Assembly (NCBI RefSeq): GCF_000745835.1
Contig: NZ_JQKB01000053.1
Span: forward strand, 1 to 37,236
From: Belnapia moabensis DSM 16746
GTDB lineage: Bacteria; Pseudomonadota; Alphaproteobacteria; Acetobacterales; Acetobacteraceae
Direction of reading: 5' to 3'
Length of the DNA: 37,236 bases
Notes under the pieces: model-generated
The model's input: the letters and a program-made list of their open reading frames with translations, nothing else
The model's database searches: none
Told to the model about the DNA's origin: nothing
Translations under genes and position numbers: made by a program
In this document: positions 18,277 through 26,390 of the stretch, one piece after another
Layout: each line of letters starts with the position of its first letter
Position numbering within the stretch: the stretch's first letter is position 1

Positions 18277-19638
18277 TCAGCCGCCGCGGACGATCGTCGT
18301 CAATTCACGCTCCAGCCAGCCGAGCGCCTGGTCGACCGTATCGCCGCCCTGGGCGACGCGGGCGATGACCTTAGTGTTCAACGCCTGGACGTACATCTGC
18401 GCGGCGAACTCGCCGGGCGCCGGGGCGAAGGCGATGGAAGGCTTCGCCTTGTGGTGCGGCTTCAGCGGGTAGTTGTAGACCGTGCCGACGGGCGGGCCCT
18501 CGGTCTCCCAGATCTTGAAGTCGGTCATGGTCTCGAAGGGCGGGATGTCGTAGCCGCTGGTCTTGCTGGTCAGCGCCTCGGCCGAGCTGCGCTCGCCGAG
18601 GAATTCCAGCAGCGCCTTCGCCGTCTGCTTGTTGCGGCCGAAATTCCAGATGCCCGAGGTCCAGGGGAGATAGGCGAGGAAGCGCCCCTCTGGCCCGGCC
18701 GGCATGGGGATGGTCCAGCACTTCTCGGCCACCTGCGGCTGGTCGCGCTTGGCTACCGCCCAGGCGGAGGGCGGGTTGAAGACGAGGGCCGAGCGGCCAG
18801 AGATCAGCGCCCGGTTGTTGGAGGCATCGTCCCAGGCCCAGACGTCGTTCGGCAGCGCCTTCGAGAGCCGGACGGCATATTCGATGGCGGTGCGAAGCTT
18901 CGGGTTGTTGCGGACAGTCGGCTTGCCCTTCTCGTCCATCATCGAGGCGCCGTAGCTGGCGAAGAGCGCGCCCACCCAGTCCACCGCGTCGGAGAAGGCG
19001 CCGAGCGGCAGGCCGAAGGGATAGCCGGCCTTGGCGCATTTCTCGGCGGCGGTGAGGAAGGTGTCCCAGGTCCATTGGTCGGCGCCGGGGCCGGGCTGGC
19101 CGCTGGCCGGCCACATGGCGCGGACATCGAGGCCGGCATGCTCCTGCATCAGGTCGAAGCGGACGCAGGCCGGCTTGTTCTGGGTACCGGAGGTCGCCGG
19201 CACGCCGCGCCAGGCGCCCTCGCGCTTCGCCAGATACTCGGCGACCGGGTTGATCGGCCCGTATTTGGCGATGAGGCGGTTGATGACGTCATCCACCGGC
19301 TCCAGCACGGAAGCATAGGTGCCGACATCCCAGGGGGCGAGCGAGATGATGTCGTGGCCGCTCTTCGACTGCGCCTGGGCGGCGCCGGCGAGCTGGAGCT
19401 GGTTGCCCGTGGTGTTGATGAAGTCTAGCGTCACCTCGACGCGGTTCTTCTCGCTCCATTCCTTGACCAGGGCGCGCATGGCGTCGTTCCCGGTCGGGAC
19501 CCAGTGATCCCAGAAGGCGACGCGGAGGCTGCCGCCCGTGCCCTGGGCGTGAACCATCGGGGCGCCGAGAGCCCCTGCCGCGATCACGCCGGCACCCGAG
19601 CGCAGTGCCCCGCGCCGGGTCATTCCCTTGCCTGTCAT
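18277..19638 (-). CDS. Extracellular sugar-binding protein, Tat-exported
   Basis: This 453-residue solute-binding protein feeds the adjacent ABC importer. The N-terminus has a twin-arginine signal (MTRRGALRSGAGVIAAGALG) ending near VHAQ. The mature protein shows the family 1 binding-protein pattern, including VTLDFINTTG, HDIISLAPWDVG and a Trp-rich sugar cleft (WTWDTF, DVWAWDDAS, LPWTSGIWNFG). The ATG follows GGAAGGA. It is the first gene of the operon and reads away from the stress gene at 19825, with 186 bases between them for both promoters. The ligand is unknown. Confidence 0.93.
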   Translation of the reverse strand: MTGKGMTRRGALRSGAGVIAAGALGAPMVHAQGTGGSLRVAFWDHWVPTGNDAMRALVKEWSEKNRVEVTLDFINTTGNQLQLAGAAQAQSKSGHDIISLAPWDVGTYASVLEPVDDVINRLIAKYGPINPVAEYLAKREGAWRGVPATSGTQNKPACVRFDLMQEHAGLDVRAMWPASGQPGPGADQWTWDTFLTAAEKCAKAGYPFGLPLGAFSDAVDWVGALFASYGASMMDEKGKPTVRNNPKLRTAIEYAVRLSKALPNDVWAWDDASNNRALISGRSALVFNPPSAWAVAKRDQPQVAEKCWTIPMPAGPEGRFLAYLPWTSGIWNFGRNKQTAKALLEFLGERSSAEALTSKTSGYDIPPFETMTDFKIWETEGPPVGTVYNYPLKPHHKAKPSIAFAPAPGEFAAQMYVQALNTKVIARVAQGGDTVDQALGWLERELTTIVRGG

Positions 19639-19766
19639 TCTTGTCGTCCTTCCCCTGCGGGCGAGGGGTTATCCCGCACCATCCCTGTCGCGGACCTGTC
19701 CCGGCCCCGGGCATGACTGTGGCGCAGCCCTGACCCGCTGACAACGGGGGGGTAATGGATGTGGCG

Positions 19767-19791
19767 GGAACGTGGGGCGCAGCCGGCCGTT
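19767..19791 (+). promoter_or_regulatory. EcfG-type general stress promoter
   Basis: GGAAC at 19767-19771 and CGTT at 19788-19791 are separated by exactly 16 bases. This is the consensus of alphaproteobacterial sigma-EcfG, which drives the general stress response through PhyR-NepR. The -10 lies 34 bases before the ATG of a small stress-type protein, so both context and spacing fit. Confidence 0.75.
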
Positions 19792-19824
19792 TGGGCGACA
19801 ATCCGTGACATAAGGACCGTCCCG

Positions 19825-20154
19825 ATGCGTACCATCACTGGCCTGTTCGATTCGCGCGCGGAAGCCGAGCGCGCGGTCGAGACCCTCGTGCAGCAACTCG
19901 ACTACCCGCGTGACCGAATCCAGGTGCAGGCCGCCGGGGCGGACAATGCCACCGCCGGCACGCAGGACCGACGCAGCGAATCGCATCACGGCTTCGATCG
20001 GGGCCATGGCGGGGGCGAGGGCATCCTCGTCTCGCTGCTCATCGAGGACGATCAGGTGGAGAAGGCGACCCGGGCGCTCGAGACCAATGGCGGGAAAATC
20101 GCCGAGCAGGCACAGGGCGATCAGCGGCCGGGGGCGCAAAGCCCGGATATCTGA
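19825..20154 (+). CDS. General stress protein, YflT/DUF-type, 109 aa
   Basis: This 109-residue protein begins MRTITGLFDSRAEAERAVETLVQQL, the characteristic opening of YflT-like general stress domains, in which a short alpha-beta unit is followed by a His/Gly-rich linker and a second strand-helix unit (GILVSLLIEDDQVEKATRALE). The middle RSESHHGFDRGHGGGEG segment is probably disordered and may bind metal. I chose the ATG at 19825 because AAGGA lies nine bases upstream and the further 22 residues of open frame look non-coding. An EcfG promoter precedes it. The biochemical function of the family is not known to me. Confidence 0.8.
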   Translation: MRTITGLFDSRAEAERAVETLVQQLDYPRDRIQVQAAGADNATAGTQDRRSESHHGFDRGHGGGEGILVSLLIEDDQVEKATRALETNGGKIAEQAQGDQRPGAQSPDI

Positions 20155-20196
20155 ACCCGGCTTGCCGCCATCTCGCCCGGGGGCGAGCATGGCGGT

Positions 20197-21180
20197 ATGC
20201 AGGACCTCCCGACTTTCGCCGATATCGAGGCTGCCGCCGGCCGGCTGCGTGGCCTCGCCCTTCGTACCCCGATGCTGCGCCACCCGCTGCTCGACGAGTT
20301 GACCGGCGGCACCATCCTGGTGAAGCCGGAGCCGTTGCAACGGACCGGCAGCTTCAAGCTCCGTGGCGCGTTGAATGCCGCCCTCCAGCTGCCGCCCGAG
20401 GCGCGGCGCGGCGGCGTCGTCACCTATTCCTCGGGCAACCATGCGCAGGCGACGGCCTGTGCGGCGCAAATGCTCGGCATGCCGGCGGTGATCGCCATGC
20501 CGGCGGACGGCGCCGTCATCAAGCGCGAGGCGACGCGGCGCTGGGGCGCCGAGATCCAGCTCTTCGACCGGCATGACGTGGATCGTGAGGCGCTCGCCGC
20601 CCGGCTGGTGGCGGAGTGCGGCGCCACCTTCATCCCCCCCTTCGACCATCCGCATGTCATCGCCGGCCAGGGCACGCTGGTGGTGGAACTGGTGGAGGAT
20701 GCGCGGGCGGCGGGCCTCGCGCTCGATGCGCTGGCCGTCTGCACCGGCGGCGGCGGGCTGGTGGCCGGCTGCGCCCTGGCGATGGAGGCGCTGGCGCCCG
20801 GTGCGCAGGTCTGGGCGGTGGAGCCGGAGGGCTGGGACGACACGCGCCGCAGCCTCGCCGCCGGGGAGCGGCTGGCGAATGACGGGCAGGGCGACGGGCT
20901 CTGCGACGCGCTGCTGGCGCCGCGACCCGGCGTGCTGACCTTTGCCGTCAACCGGCGGCTGCTCTCCGGCGGTCTGGTGGTGACGCCGGCCGAGGTGTTC
21001 CACGCCATGCGCTTCGCCTTCGACCATCTGAAAGTCGTCGTCGAGCCGGGCGGGGCGGTGGCGCTGGCGGCGCTGCTGGCCGGCAAGCTGGAGGCGCGTG
21101 GCCGGTGCTGCGGCATCGTCCTCAGCGGCGGCAATGTCGATGCGGCAGTCTTCGCCCGGGCGCTCGGTGCAACAGGGTAA
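20197..21180 (+). CDS. PLP-dependent threonine/serine dehydratase
   Basis: This 327-residue fold-type II PLP enzyme has the lysine motif RTGSFKLRGALN (Lys54 forms the Schiff base), the substrate loop SSGNHAQA, the Gly-rich phosphate clamp CTGGGGLVAGC and a terminal LSGGNVD, all typical of catabolic threonine/serine dehydratases and serine racemases. It lacks the C-terminal ACT-like regulatory domain of biosynthetic IlvA. It would deaminate threonine to 2-oxobutyrate or serine to pyruvate. Its stop overlaps the start of the DUF1345 gene (TAATG), so the two are coupled. Confidence 0.9.
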   Translation: MQDLPTFADIEAAAGRLRGLALRTPMLRHPLLDELTGGTILVKPEPLQRTGSFKLRGALNAALQLPPEARRGGVVTYSSGNHAQATACAAQMLGMPAVIAMPADGAVIKREATRRWGAEIQLFDRHDVDREALAARLVAECGATFIPPFDHPHVIAGQGTLVVELVEDARAAGLALDALAVCTGGGGLVAGCALAMEALAPGAQVWAVEPEGWDDTRRSLAAGERLANDGQGDGLCDALLAPRPGVLTFAVNRRLLSGGLVVTPAEVFHAMRFAFDHLKVVVEPGGAVALAALLAGKLEARGRCCGIVLSGGNVDAAVFARALGATG

Positions 21181-21821
21181 TGTTGCCCTGGCTGCGCAAC
21201 CGGCTGATTCTTTGGGCCGCGGCCGGGCTCGGCCTGCTGTCCGGCGGCTTGGGCTGGCTGCTCGGCTTGCAGGTGCCGAGCGCCGTGCTGGCTGGCTGGT
21301 GCGTCGCGGTCCTCGCCGATGCGATCCCAACCTTCGCCCGGATGCAGCGGGCAACGCCGGAGATGATCCGCCGCCGGGCCGAGGAGCTGGACGAAGGGGA
21401 GACGGCCGTGCTCTGCGCCAGCCTGGCCTCGGCCATCGCCTCGCTCGTCGCGGTGTTCTGGTACCTGGCCTCGGCCGAGGGAAAGCCGGGGCCGGAGGAG
21501 ATCGGCCCGGCCCTGCTGACCATCGCCCTCTCCTGGGGCTTCGTGCACCACCTCTTCGCGGTGCGCTACGCGCATGAGTATTGGCAGATGGGCGGACGCG
21601 GCCTCGACTTCCCGAAGGAGGCGGAAGCCGAGGAGGAGCCGAACTTCAACGACTTCCTCTATTTCGCCTTCACCGTCGGCATGACCTTCCAGACCTCCGA
21701 CGTCGCGGTCAGCGCCCGGCTGCTCCGGCAGCTGACGCTGATCCACGCGCTGGTCTCCTTCCTGTTCAACGCCGTCATCGTAGCGGCGGCGGTGAACCTG
21801 GCGGCGGGCCTCGTCGATTAG
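21180..21821 (+). CDS. DUF1345 integral membrane protein
   Basis: This 213-residue protein has five or so hydrophobic segments and the conserved DUF1345 block NDFLYFAFTVGMTFQTSDVAV, followed by a final helix (VSFLFNAVIVAAAVNLAAGL). The family's function is unknown. The ATG overlaps the stop of the dehydratase gene by one base. At the 3' end the stop overlaps the convergent small YDDG-protein gene. Confidence 0.88.
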   Translation: MLPWLRNRLILWAAAGLGLLSGGLGWLLGLQVPSAVLAGWCVAVLADAIPTFARMQRATPEMIRRRAEELDEGETAVLCASLASAIASLVAVFWYLASAEGKPGPEEIGPALLTIALSWGFVHHLFAVRYAHEYWQMGGRGLDFPKEAEAEEEPNFNDFLYFAFTVGMTFQTSDVAVSARLLRQLTLIHALVSFLFNAVIVAAAVNLAAGLVD

Positions 21822-22012
21822 ATGTGCGCTTCGCGGCCGCGCTCGGAGCAGGCCCAGCCATGCTCATGGACGAGGCCGTCGTCGTAGCAGTCATCGGCCA
21901 AGGCGATGCGGCGGGGCTCCGGCTCGGCCGGGGCTTCCTCGCGCCAGGGCATCGGCTCGGCCGCCCAGCCATGGGAATGGACCGGGCCGTCATCGTAATC
22001 GTCGTTGGACAT
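21818..22012 (-). CDS. 64-aa protein with duplicated YDDGxVHxHGWA motif
   Basis: I do not recognise this family. The start at 22012 is well supported: AGGAGG lies seven bases upstream. The protein has two copies of a 12-residue unit, YDDGPVHSHGWA (residues 6-17) and YDDGLVHEHGWA (43-54), separated by a Pro/Glu/Arg-rich linker. Each unit has two acidic residues and a His-x-His pair, so divalent-metal binding is conceivable. There is no signal peptide or membrane segment. It lies between the aceA terminator and the convergent DUF1345 gene, on the aceA strand. Confidence 0.75.
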   Translation of the reverse strand: MSNDDYDDGPVHSHGWAAEPMPWREEAPAEPEPRRIALADDCYDDGLVHEHGWACSERGREAHI

Positions 22013-22044
22013 GGGACGTCCTCCTCTCGGGTCGGGGGAAGGGG

Positions 22045-22068
22045 GGCCCCGCACCGCGGCGCGGGGCC
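22045..22068 (-). terminator. Stem-loop terminator candidate after aceA
   Basis: GGCCCCGC and GCGGGGCC form a perfect 8-bp GC stem around an 8-base loop, six bases after the aceA stop. The following minus-strand sequence is C-rich with only two T residues, so termination may be partial and allow read-through into the 64-aa gene. Confidence 0.55.
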
Positions 22069-22074
22069 AGGTGC

Positions 22075-23412
<1,338 letters not shown>

Positions 23413-23446
23413 TCGTGTCTCCAGTCCATCACGTCTCGTTGGACGA

Positions 23447-23459
23447 GTGAATAATTCAC
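23447..23459. promoter_or_regulatory. Palindrome between aceA and its divergent regulator
   Basis: GTGAATAATTCAC is a perfect inverted repeat (6-bp arms, one central base) that covers a plausible aceA -10 (AATTAT on the minus strand, 17 bases from CTGAAC). A smaller inverted repeat, CTCGT-TGG-ACGAG, abuts it at 23435-23447. Placement suggests an operator, but it does not match the TTTGCAAA-like core reported for RamB; one half of that core (TGCAAACC) occurs at 23501. Confidence 0.4.
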
Positions 23460-23557
23460 ATTGCCGGGCCGGAGTTCAGCGCCTAGATCGCTTACGAGGC
23501 TGCAAACCTGTCGGTGCTCTCACAGGAAAGCGGCGAAAAATGTAAAAGGTGTGAAGC

Positions 23558-24958
23558 GTGACACGTCCGCTGATCGGTCGCACCGTCCGCCGCCTGCGGC
23601 AGGAAAAGGGCTTGGCGCAGCAGGCGCTGGCGGCCCGCCTCGGCATCTCGGCCAGCTACCTGAACCTGATCGAGCACGACCAGCGCGCCGTCACCGCCAG
23701 CCTGCTCATCAAACTGACCGAAGCCTTGCAGGTCGATATCGCCGCGCTCTCCGGCATCCGCGAGAAGGCGCTGGAGACCGGGCTGCGCGAGGTGCTTTCC
23801 GACCCGCTGCTTGGCCTCGACGAGGTGCCGGAGGACGAGATCGCCACCATCGCCGGCAGCGCGCCGCATGCCGGGCGGGCGATGCTGGCGCTCTATCGCG
23901 CCTGGCGGGTGGCACGGGAAGACAGCGGCGGCATCGCCTTGCCGACCGGGCGCCGCCTGCTGTTGCCGACGGAGGAGGCGCGCGACTTCTTCCATGACCG
24001 CGCCAACCATTTTCCCATGCTGGAGGCGAAGGCGGAGGCGATCGCCGCCGAGATGCGCACGACGCTGCCCTCCGAGATGAACCATGCCGTCGCCCAGCGG
24101 CTGCGCGAGCGCCACGGCCTCACCGTCGTCGTCGGTCCGCTGCCCGGCACGCTGCGCCGCTACGATCCGCAGGGACGGCGGCTCGACCTCTCGGAATCGT
24201 TGCCGCGCGAGAGCCGCGGCTTCCACCTCGCCTTCCAACTCATGCTGCTTGAGGCGGGCGAGGCGGTGCAGGCCGCGCTCGGCAGCTTCGAGCCGTCGAG
24301 CCCGGAGGCGGCGGCGCTCATCCGCATCGGCCTGCTGAACTACGCCGCCGGCGCCCTGCTGATGCCCTATGGCGCCTTCTCCGCCGCCGCGCGCAGCCTG
24401 CGGCATGATGTGGAGGCACTGGCGGCGCGCTTCGGCGTCTCCTTCGAGCAAGCCTGCCACCGCCTCACCACCTTGCAGCGCGAGGGAGCGCGGGGCGTGC
24501 CCTTCTTCTTCCTGCGCGTCGATCCGGCGGGGAATGTCGACAAGCGGTTCAGTGCCGCGGGCTTCCCTTTCGCTCGTTTCGGCGGCAGCTGCCCGAAATG
24601 GATCGTGCATCACGCCTTCGCCATGCCGGGCCAGGTGCGGGTGCAGCTGGCGCAACTGCCCGATGGCGGTACTTTTCTGTGCTTCGCTCGCACCGTGCAG
24701 GGCGCGCCGACGCGTTGGGGCGAGCCGGCGGCGGTGCAGGTGGTCGCCATGGGCTGCGACCTCTCGCGTGCGCCGGAGGTGGTCTATGGCGATGGGCTCG
24801 ACTTGGAGAAGGCGATGGTCGGAATCGGTCTGTCCTGCCGGCTCTGCGACCGGCTCGATTGCCGCAGCCGCGCATTTCCGCCGCTGGAGCATCGCCTGGC
24901 GCTCGACCCGCTGGTCACGACGGCCGCGCCCTACCAGTTCAGCATGCCGAGGAGGTGA
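23558..24958 (+). CDS. RamB/ScfR-type regulator of acetate/short-chain fatty acid metabolism
   Basis: This 466-residue regulator has an XRE helix-turn-helix at about residues 8-62 (GLAQQALAARLGISASYLNLIEHDQR), an ImmA/IrrE-like central domain in which the usual HExxH zinc site is lost (RGFHLAFQLMLLEAG), and a C-terminal DUF2083-type domain with a Cys cluster CRLCDRLDC. This architecture is that of RamB, ScfR and related short-chain acyl-CoA-sensing regulators. Its divergence from aceA strongly suggests control of the glyoxylate shunt. The start is GTG at 23558, nine bases after AAAGG. Confidence 0.9.
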   Translation: MTRPLIGRTVRRLRQEKGLAQQALAARLGISASYLNLIEHDQRAVTASLLIKLTEALQVDIAALSGIREKALETGLREVLSDPLLGLDEVPEDEIATIAGSAPHAGRAMLALYRAWRVAREDSGGIALPTGRRLLLPTEEARDFFHDRANHFPMLEAKAEAIAAEMRTTLPSEMNHAVAQRLRERHGLTVVVGPLPGTLRRYDPQGRRLDLSESLPRESRGFHLAFQLMLLEAGEAVQAALGSFEPSSPEAAALIRIGLLNYAAGALLMPYGAFSAAARSLRHDVEALAARFGVSFEQACHRLTTLQREGARGVPFFFLRVDPAGNVDKRFSAAGFPFARFGGSCPKWIVHHAFAMPGQVRVQLAQLPDGGTFLCFARTVQGAPTRWGEPAAVQVVAMGCDLSRAPEVVYGDGLDLEKAMVGIGLSCRLCDRLDCRSRAFPPLEHRLALDPLVTTAAPYQFSMPRR

Positions 24959-25100
24959 GGTTGCGTCGATTTATCGCCCCGCCATCGCTCCCGCGTCGAA
25001 CTGCCACTTGACCGCGGCTCGCTGTACCGCGAGTTTTGGCAATCGCCAGACCTCGGTTCCCCACGGGCCGGGACGGCGGGCCGTGCACCAAGGAAGGGGC

Positions 25101-25163
25101 ATGGCTTCAGGAGCACCGAAGAGTTTCCGATATGGCCAAGAACGAGAGCTGGCGCCCCCGTAA
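25101..25163 (+). CDS. Possible 20-aa leader ORF overlapping the cold-shock gene
   Basis: An ATG at 25101 stands just after AAGGAAGG, a better ribosome site than that of the cold-shock gene itself. The 20-codon frame (MASGAPKSFRYGQERELAPP) ends inside the cold-shock gene, 32 bases past its ATG, in another frame. It may be a regulatory leader peptide or a chance frame. There is no homology to lean on. Confidence 0.35.
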   Translation: MASGAPKSFRYGQERELAPP

Positions 25164-25839
25164 GCCCCGCAAGCGCGGCTTCGACGACGATACACCCGAC
25201 TTCCCGGGCGGTTGGGCCCCGCCGCCGCCCAGCTTCTCCAGCGGCGGTCCGCCCATGGCCCGCACGCCTTCCGTCTTCGCCTCCGGGCCGGAGCTAAAGG
25301 CCACGGTGAAGTGGTTTAACCCCGAGAAGGGCTTCGGCTTCGTCGAGCTGGGCGATGGCTCGGGCGATGCCTTCCTGCACGTCTCGGTACTGCAACGCGC
25401 CGGCACCGATGCGGTGAACCCGGGTGCCGGGCTCCGCGTCCGCACCGGGCCGGGGCAGAAGGGCCAGCAGGTGACCGAGGTGATCGAGATCACCAGCCCC
25501 GGCGAGGCCCAGGCCCCGCGCGGCGGCGGCATGTCCGGCGGCTATGGCGCGGGTGGGGGTGGCGGCTTCGGCGGCCCACGTCCGCCCCGCGCCCCGGGCG
25601 GCGGCGGTGGCTTCATGCCGCAGGGCGATGCGCAGGAGATGCGCGGCACGGTGAAGTGGTACAGCCCGGAGAAGGGCTTCGGCTTCGTCTCCCCCGAAGG
25701 TGGCGGGCGCGATGTCTTCGTCCATGCCACGGCGCTGGAGCGCAGCGGCCTCACCCCGCTGGCCGAGGGCCAGGCGGTGGTGATGAAGGTCGTCCAGGGC
25801 AAGAAGGGCCCTGAGGCGGCAACGCTGACGCGCGACTAA
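25132..25839 (+). CDS. Two-domain cold-shock protein
   Basis: This 235-residue protein has two cold-shock domains at about residues 54-120 and 170-235. Both have RNP1 (KGFGFV) and RNP2-like (DAFLHVSVL; DVFVHATAL) motifs that bind single-stranded RNA or DNA. They are joined by a Gly/Pro-rich linker (about 130-165), and a basic disordered N-terminus precedes them. Double-domain CspD-like proteins are typical of alphaproteobacteria. Role: nucleic-acid chaperone in cold or stationary phase. The ATG has only a weak ribosome site (GAAGAG), and a leader ORF with a strong one overlaps it. A terminator follows. Confidence 0.92.
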   Translation: MAKNESWRPRKPRKRGFDDDTPDFPGGWAPPPPSFSSGGPPMARTPSVFASGPELKATVKWFNPEKGFGFVELGDGSGDAFLHVSVLQRAGTDAVNPGAGLRVRTGPGQKGQQVTEVIEITSPGEAQAPRGGGMSGGYGAGGGGGFGGPRPPRAPGGGGGFMPQGDAQEMRGTVKWYSPEKGFGFVSPEGGGRDVFVHATALERSGLTPLAEGQAVVMKVVQGKKGPEAATLTRD

Positions 25840-25850
25840 GCGTGAAACAT

Positions 25851-25880
25851 CCCGGACCGCCTTACGCGGTCCGGGCCTTG
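25851..25880 (+). terminator. Rho-independent-like terminator of the cold-shock gene
   Basis: CCCGGACCGC-CTTAC-GCGGTCCGGG is a perfect 10-bp stem with a 5-base loop, eleven bases after the stop codon. The following CCTTGCC is only weakly T-rich, as is common in GC-rich genomes. Confidence 0.8.
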
Positions 25881-25943
25881 CCGGCAGTCAGGCATCAGCA
25901 TATCACGGTCTCAGGGCGTTGAATCGCCAGGGGAGGTGTGCGG

Positions 25944-26390
25944 ATGCTGCTGCGGCGCGAAAGGGCGATGACGGCCATCGCCATCATGCTCGATGTCGCC
26001 TTCCATGCCGGGCGGAGCGAGGCGGTGAGCGCCGCCGACATCGCAGAGCGGCTGGGCCAGGCCCGACGAGGCATCGAGCCCGTGCTGCAATCCCTCTCCC
26101 GCGCAGGCCTGCTCGACAGCATCCGCGGGCCGAAGGGCGGCTACCGCCTCGGCCGGCCGCCGCGCGACCTGCGCCTCGCCGAGATCGTCTCCACCGCTCT
26201 CGACGAGGACGGCGCGCCGGATGCGCCCCAGGGACGGCTTCAGGCCGCCGTGGTGGCACCGCTGTGGAGCGAGATGGAGGGTCTCTGCCGCGACCATCTC
26301 ACCAAGCTGACCGTCGCCGACCTCATCAAGCGCGCCGCCGCCGCCGGGGTGAAGCGGCCGGTGGTGGAGCCGCTGAACTTCGTCATCTGA
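25944..26390 (+). CDS. Rrf2-family transcriptional regulator without the Fe-S cysteines
   Basis: This 148-residue protein has the Rrf2 winged helix (AADIAERLGQARRGIEPVLQSLSRAGLLDSIRGPKGGYRLGRPP). Only one Cys occurs after it (GLCRDHL), so the three-Cys cluster site of IscR/NsrR is missing and it is probably not an Fe-S sensor of the usual type. The ATG at 25944 is set by GGAGG seven bases upstream; the GTG six bases earlier sits too close to that site. It runs convergently into the molybdenum hydroxylase gene with an 8-base overlap. Its target is unknown. Confidence 0.88.
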   Translation: MLLRRERAMTAIAIMLDVAFHAGRSEAVSAADIAERLGQARRGIEPVLQSLSRAGLLDSIRGPKGGYRLGRPPRDLRLAEIVSTALDEDGAPDAPQGRLQAAVVAPLWSEMEGLCRDHLTKLTVADLIKRAAAAGVKRPVVEPLNFVI

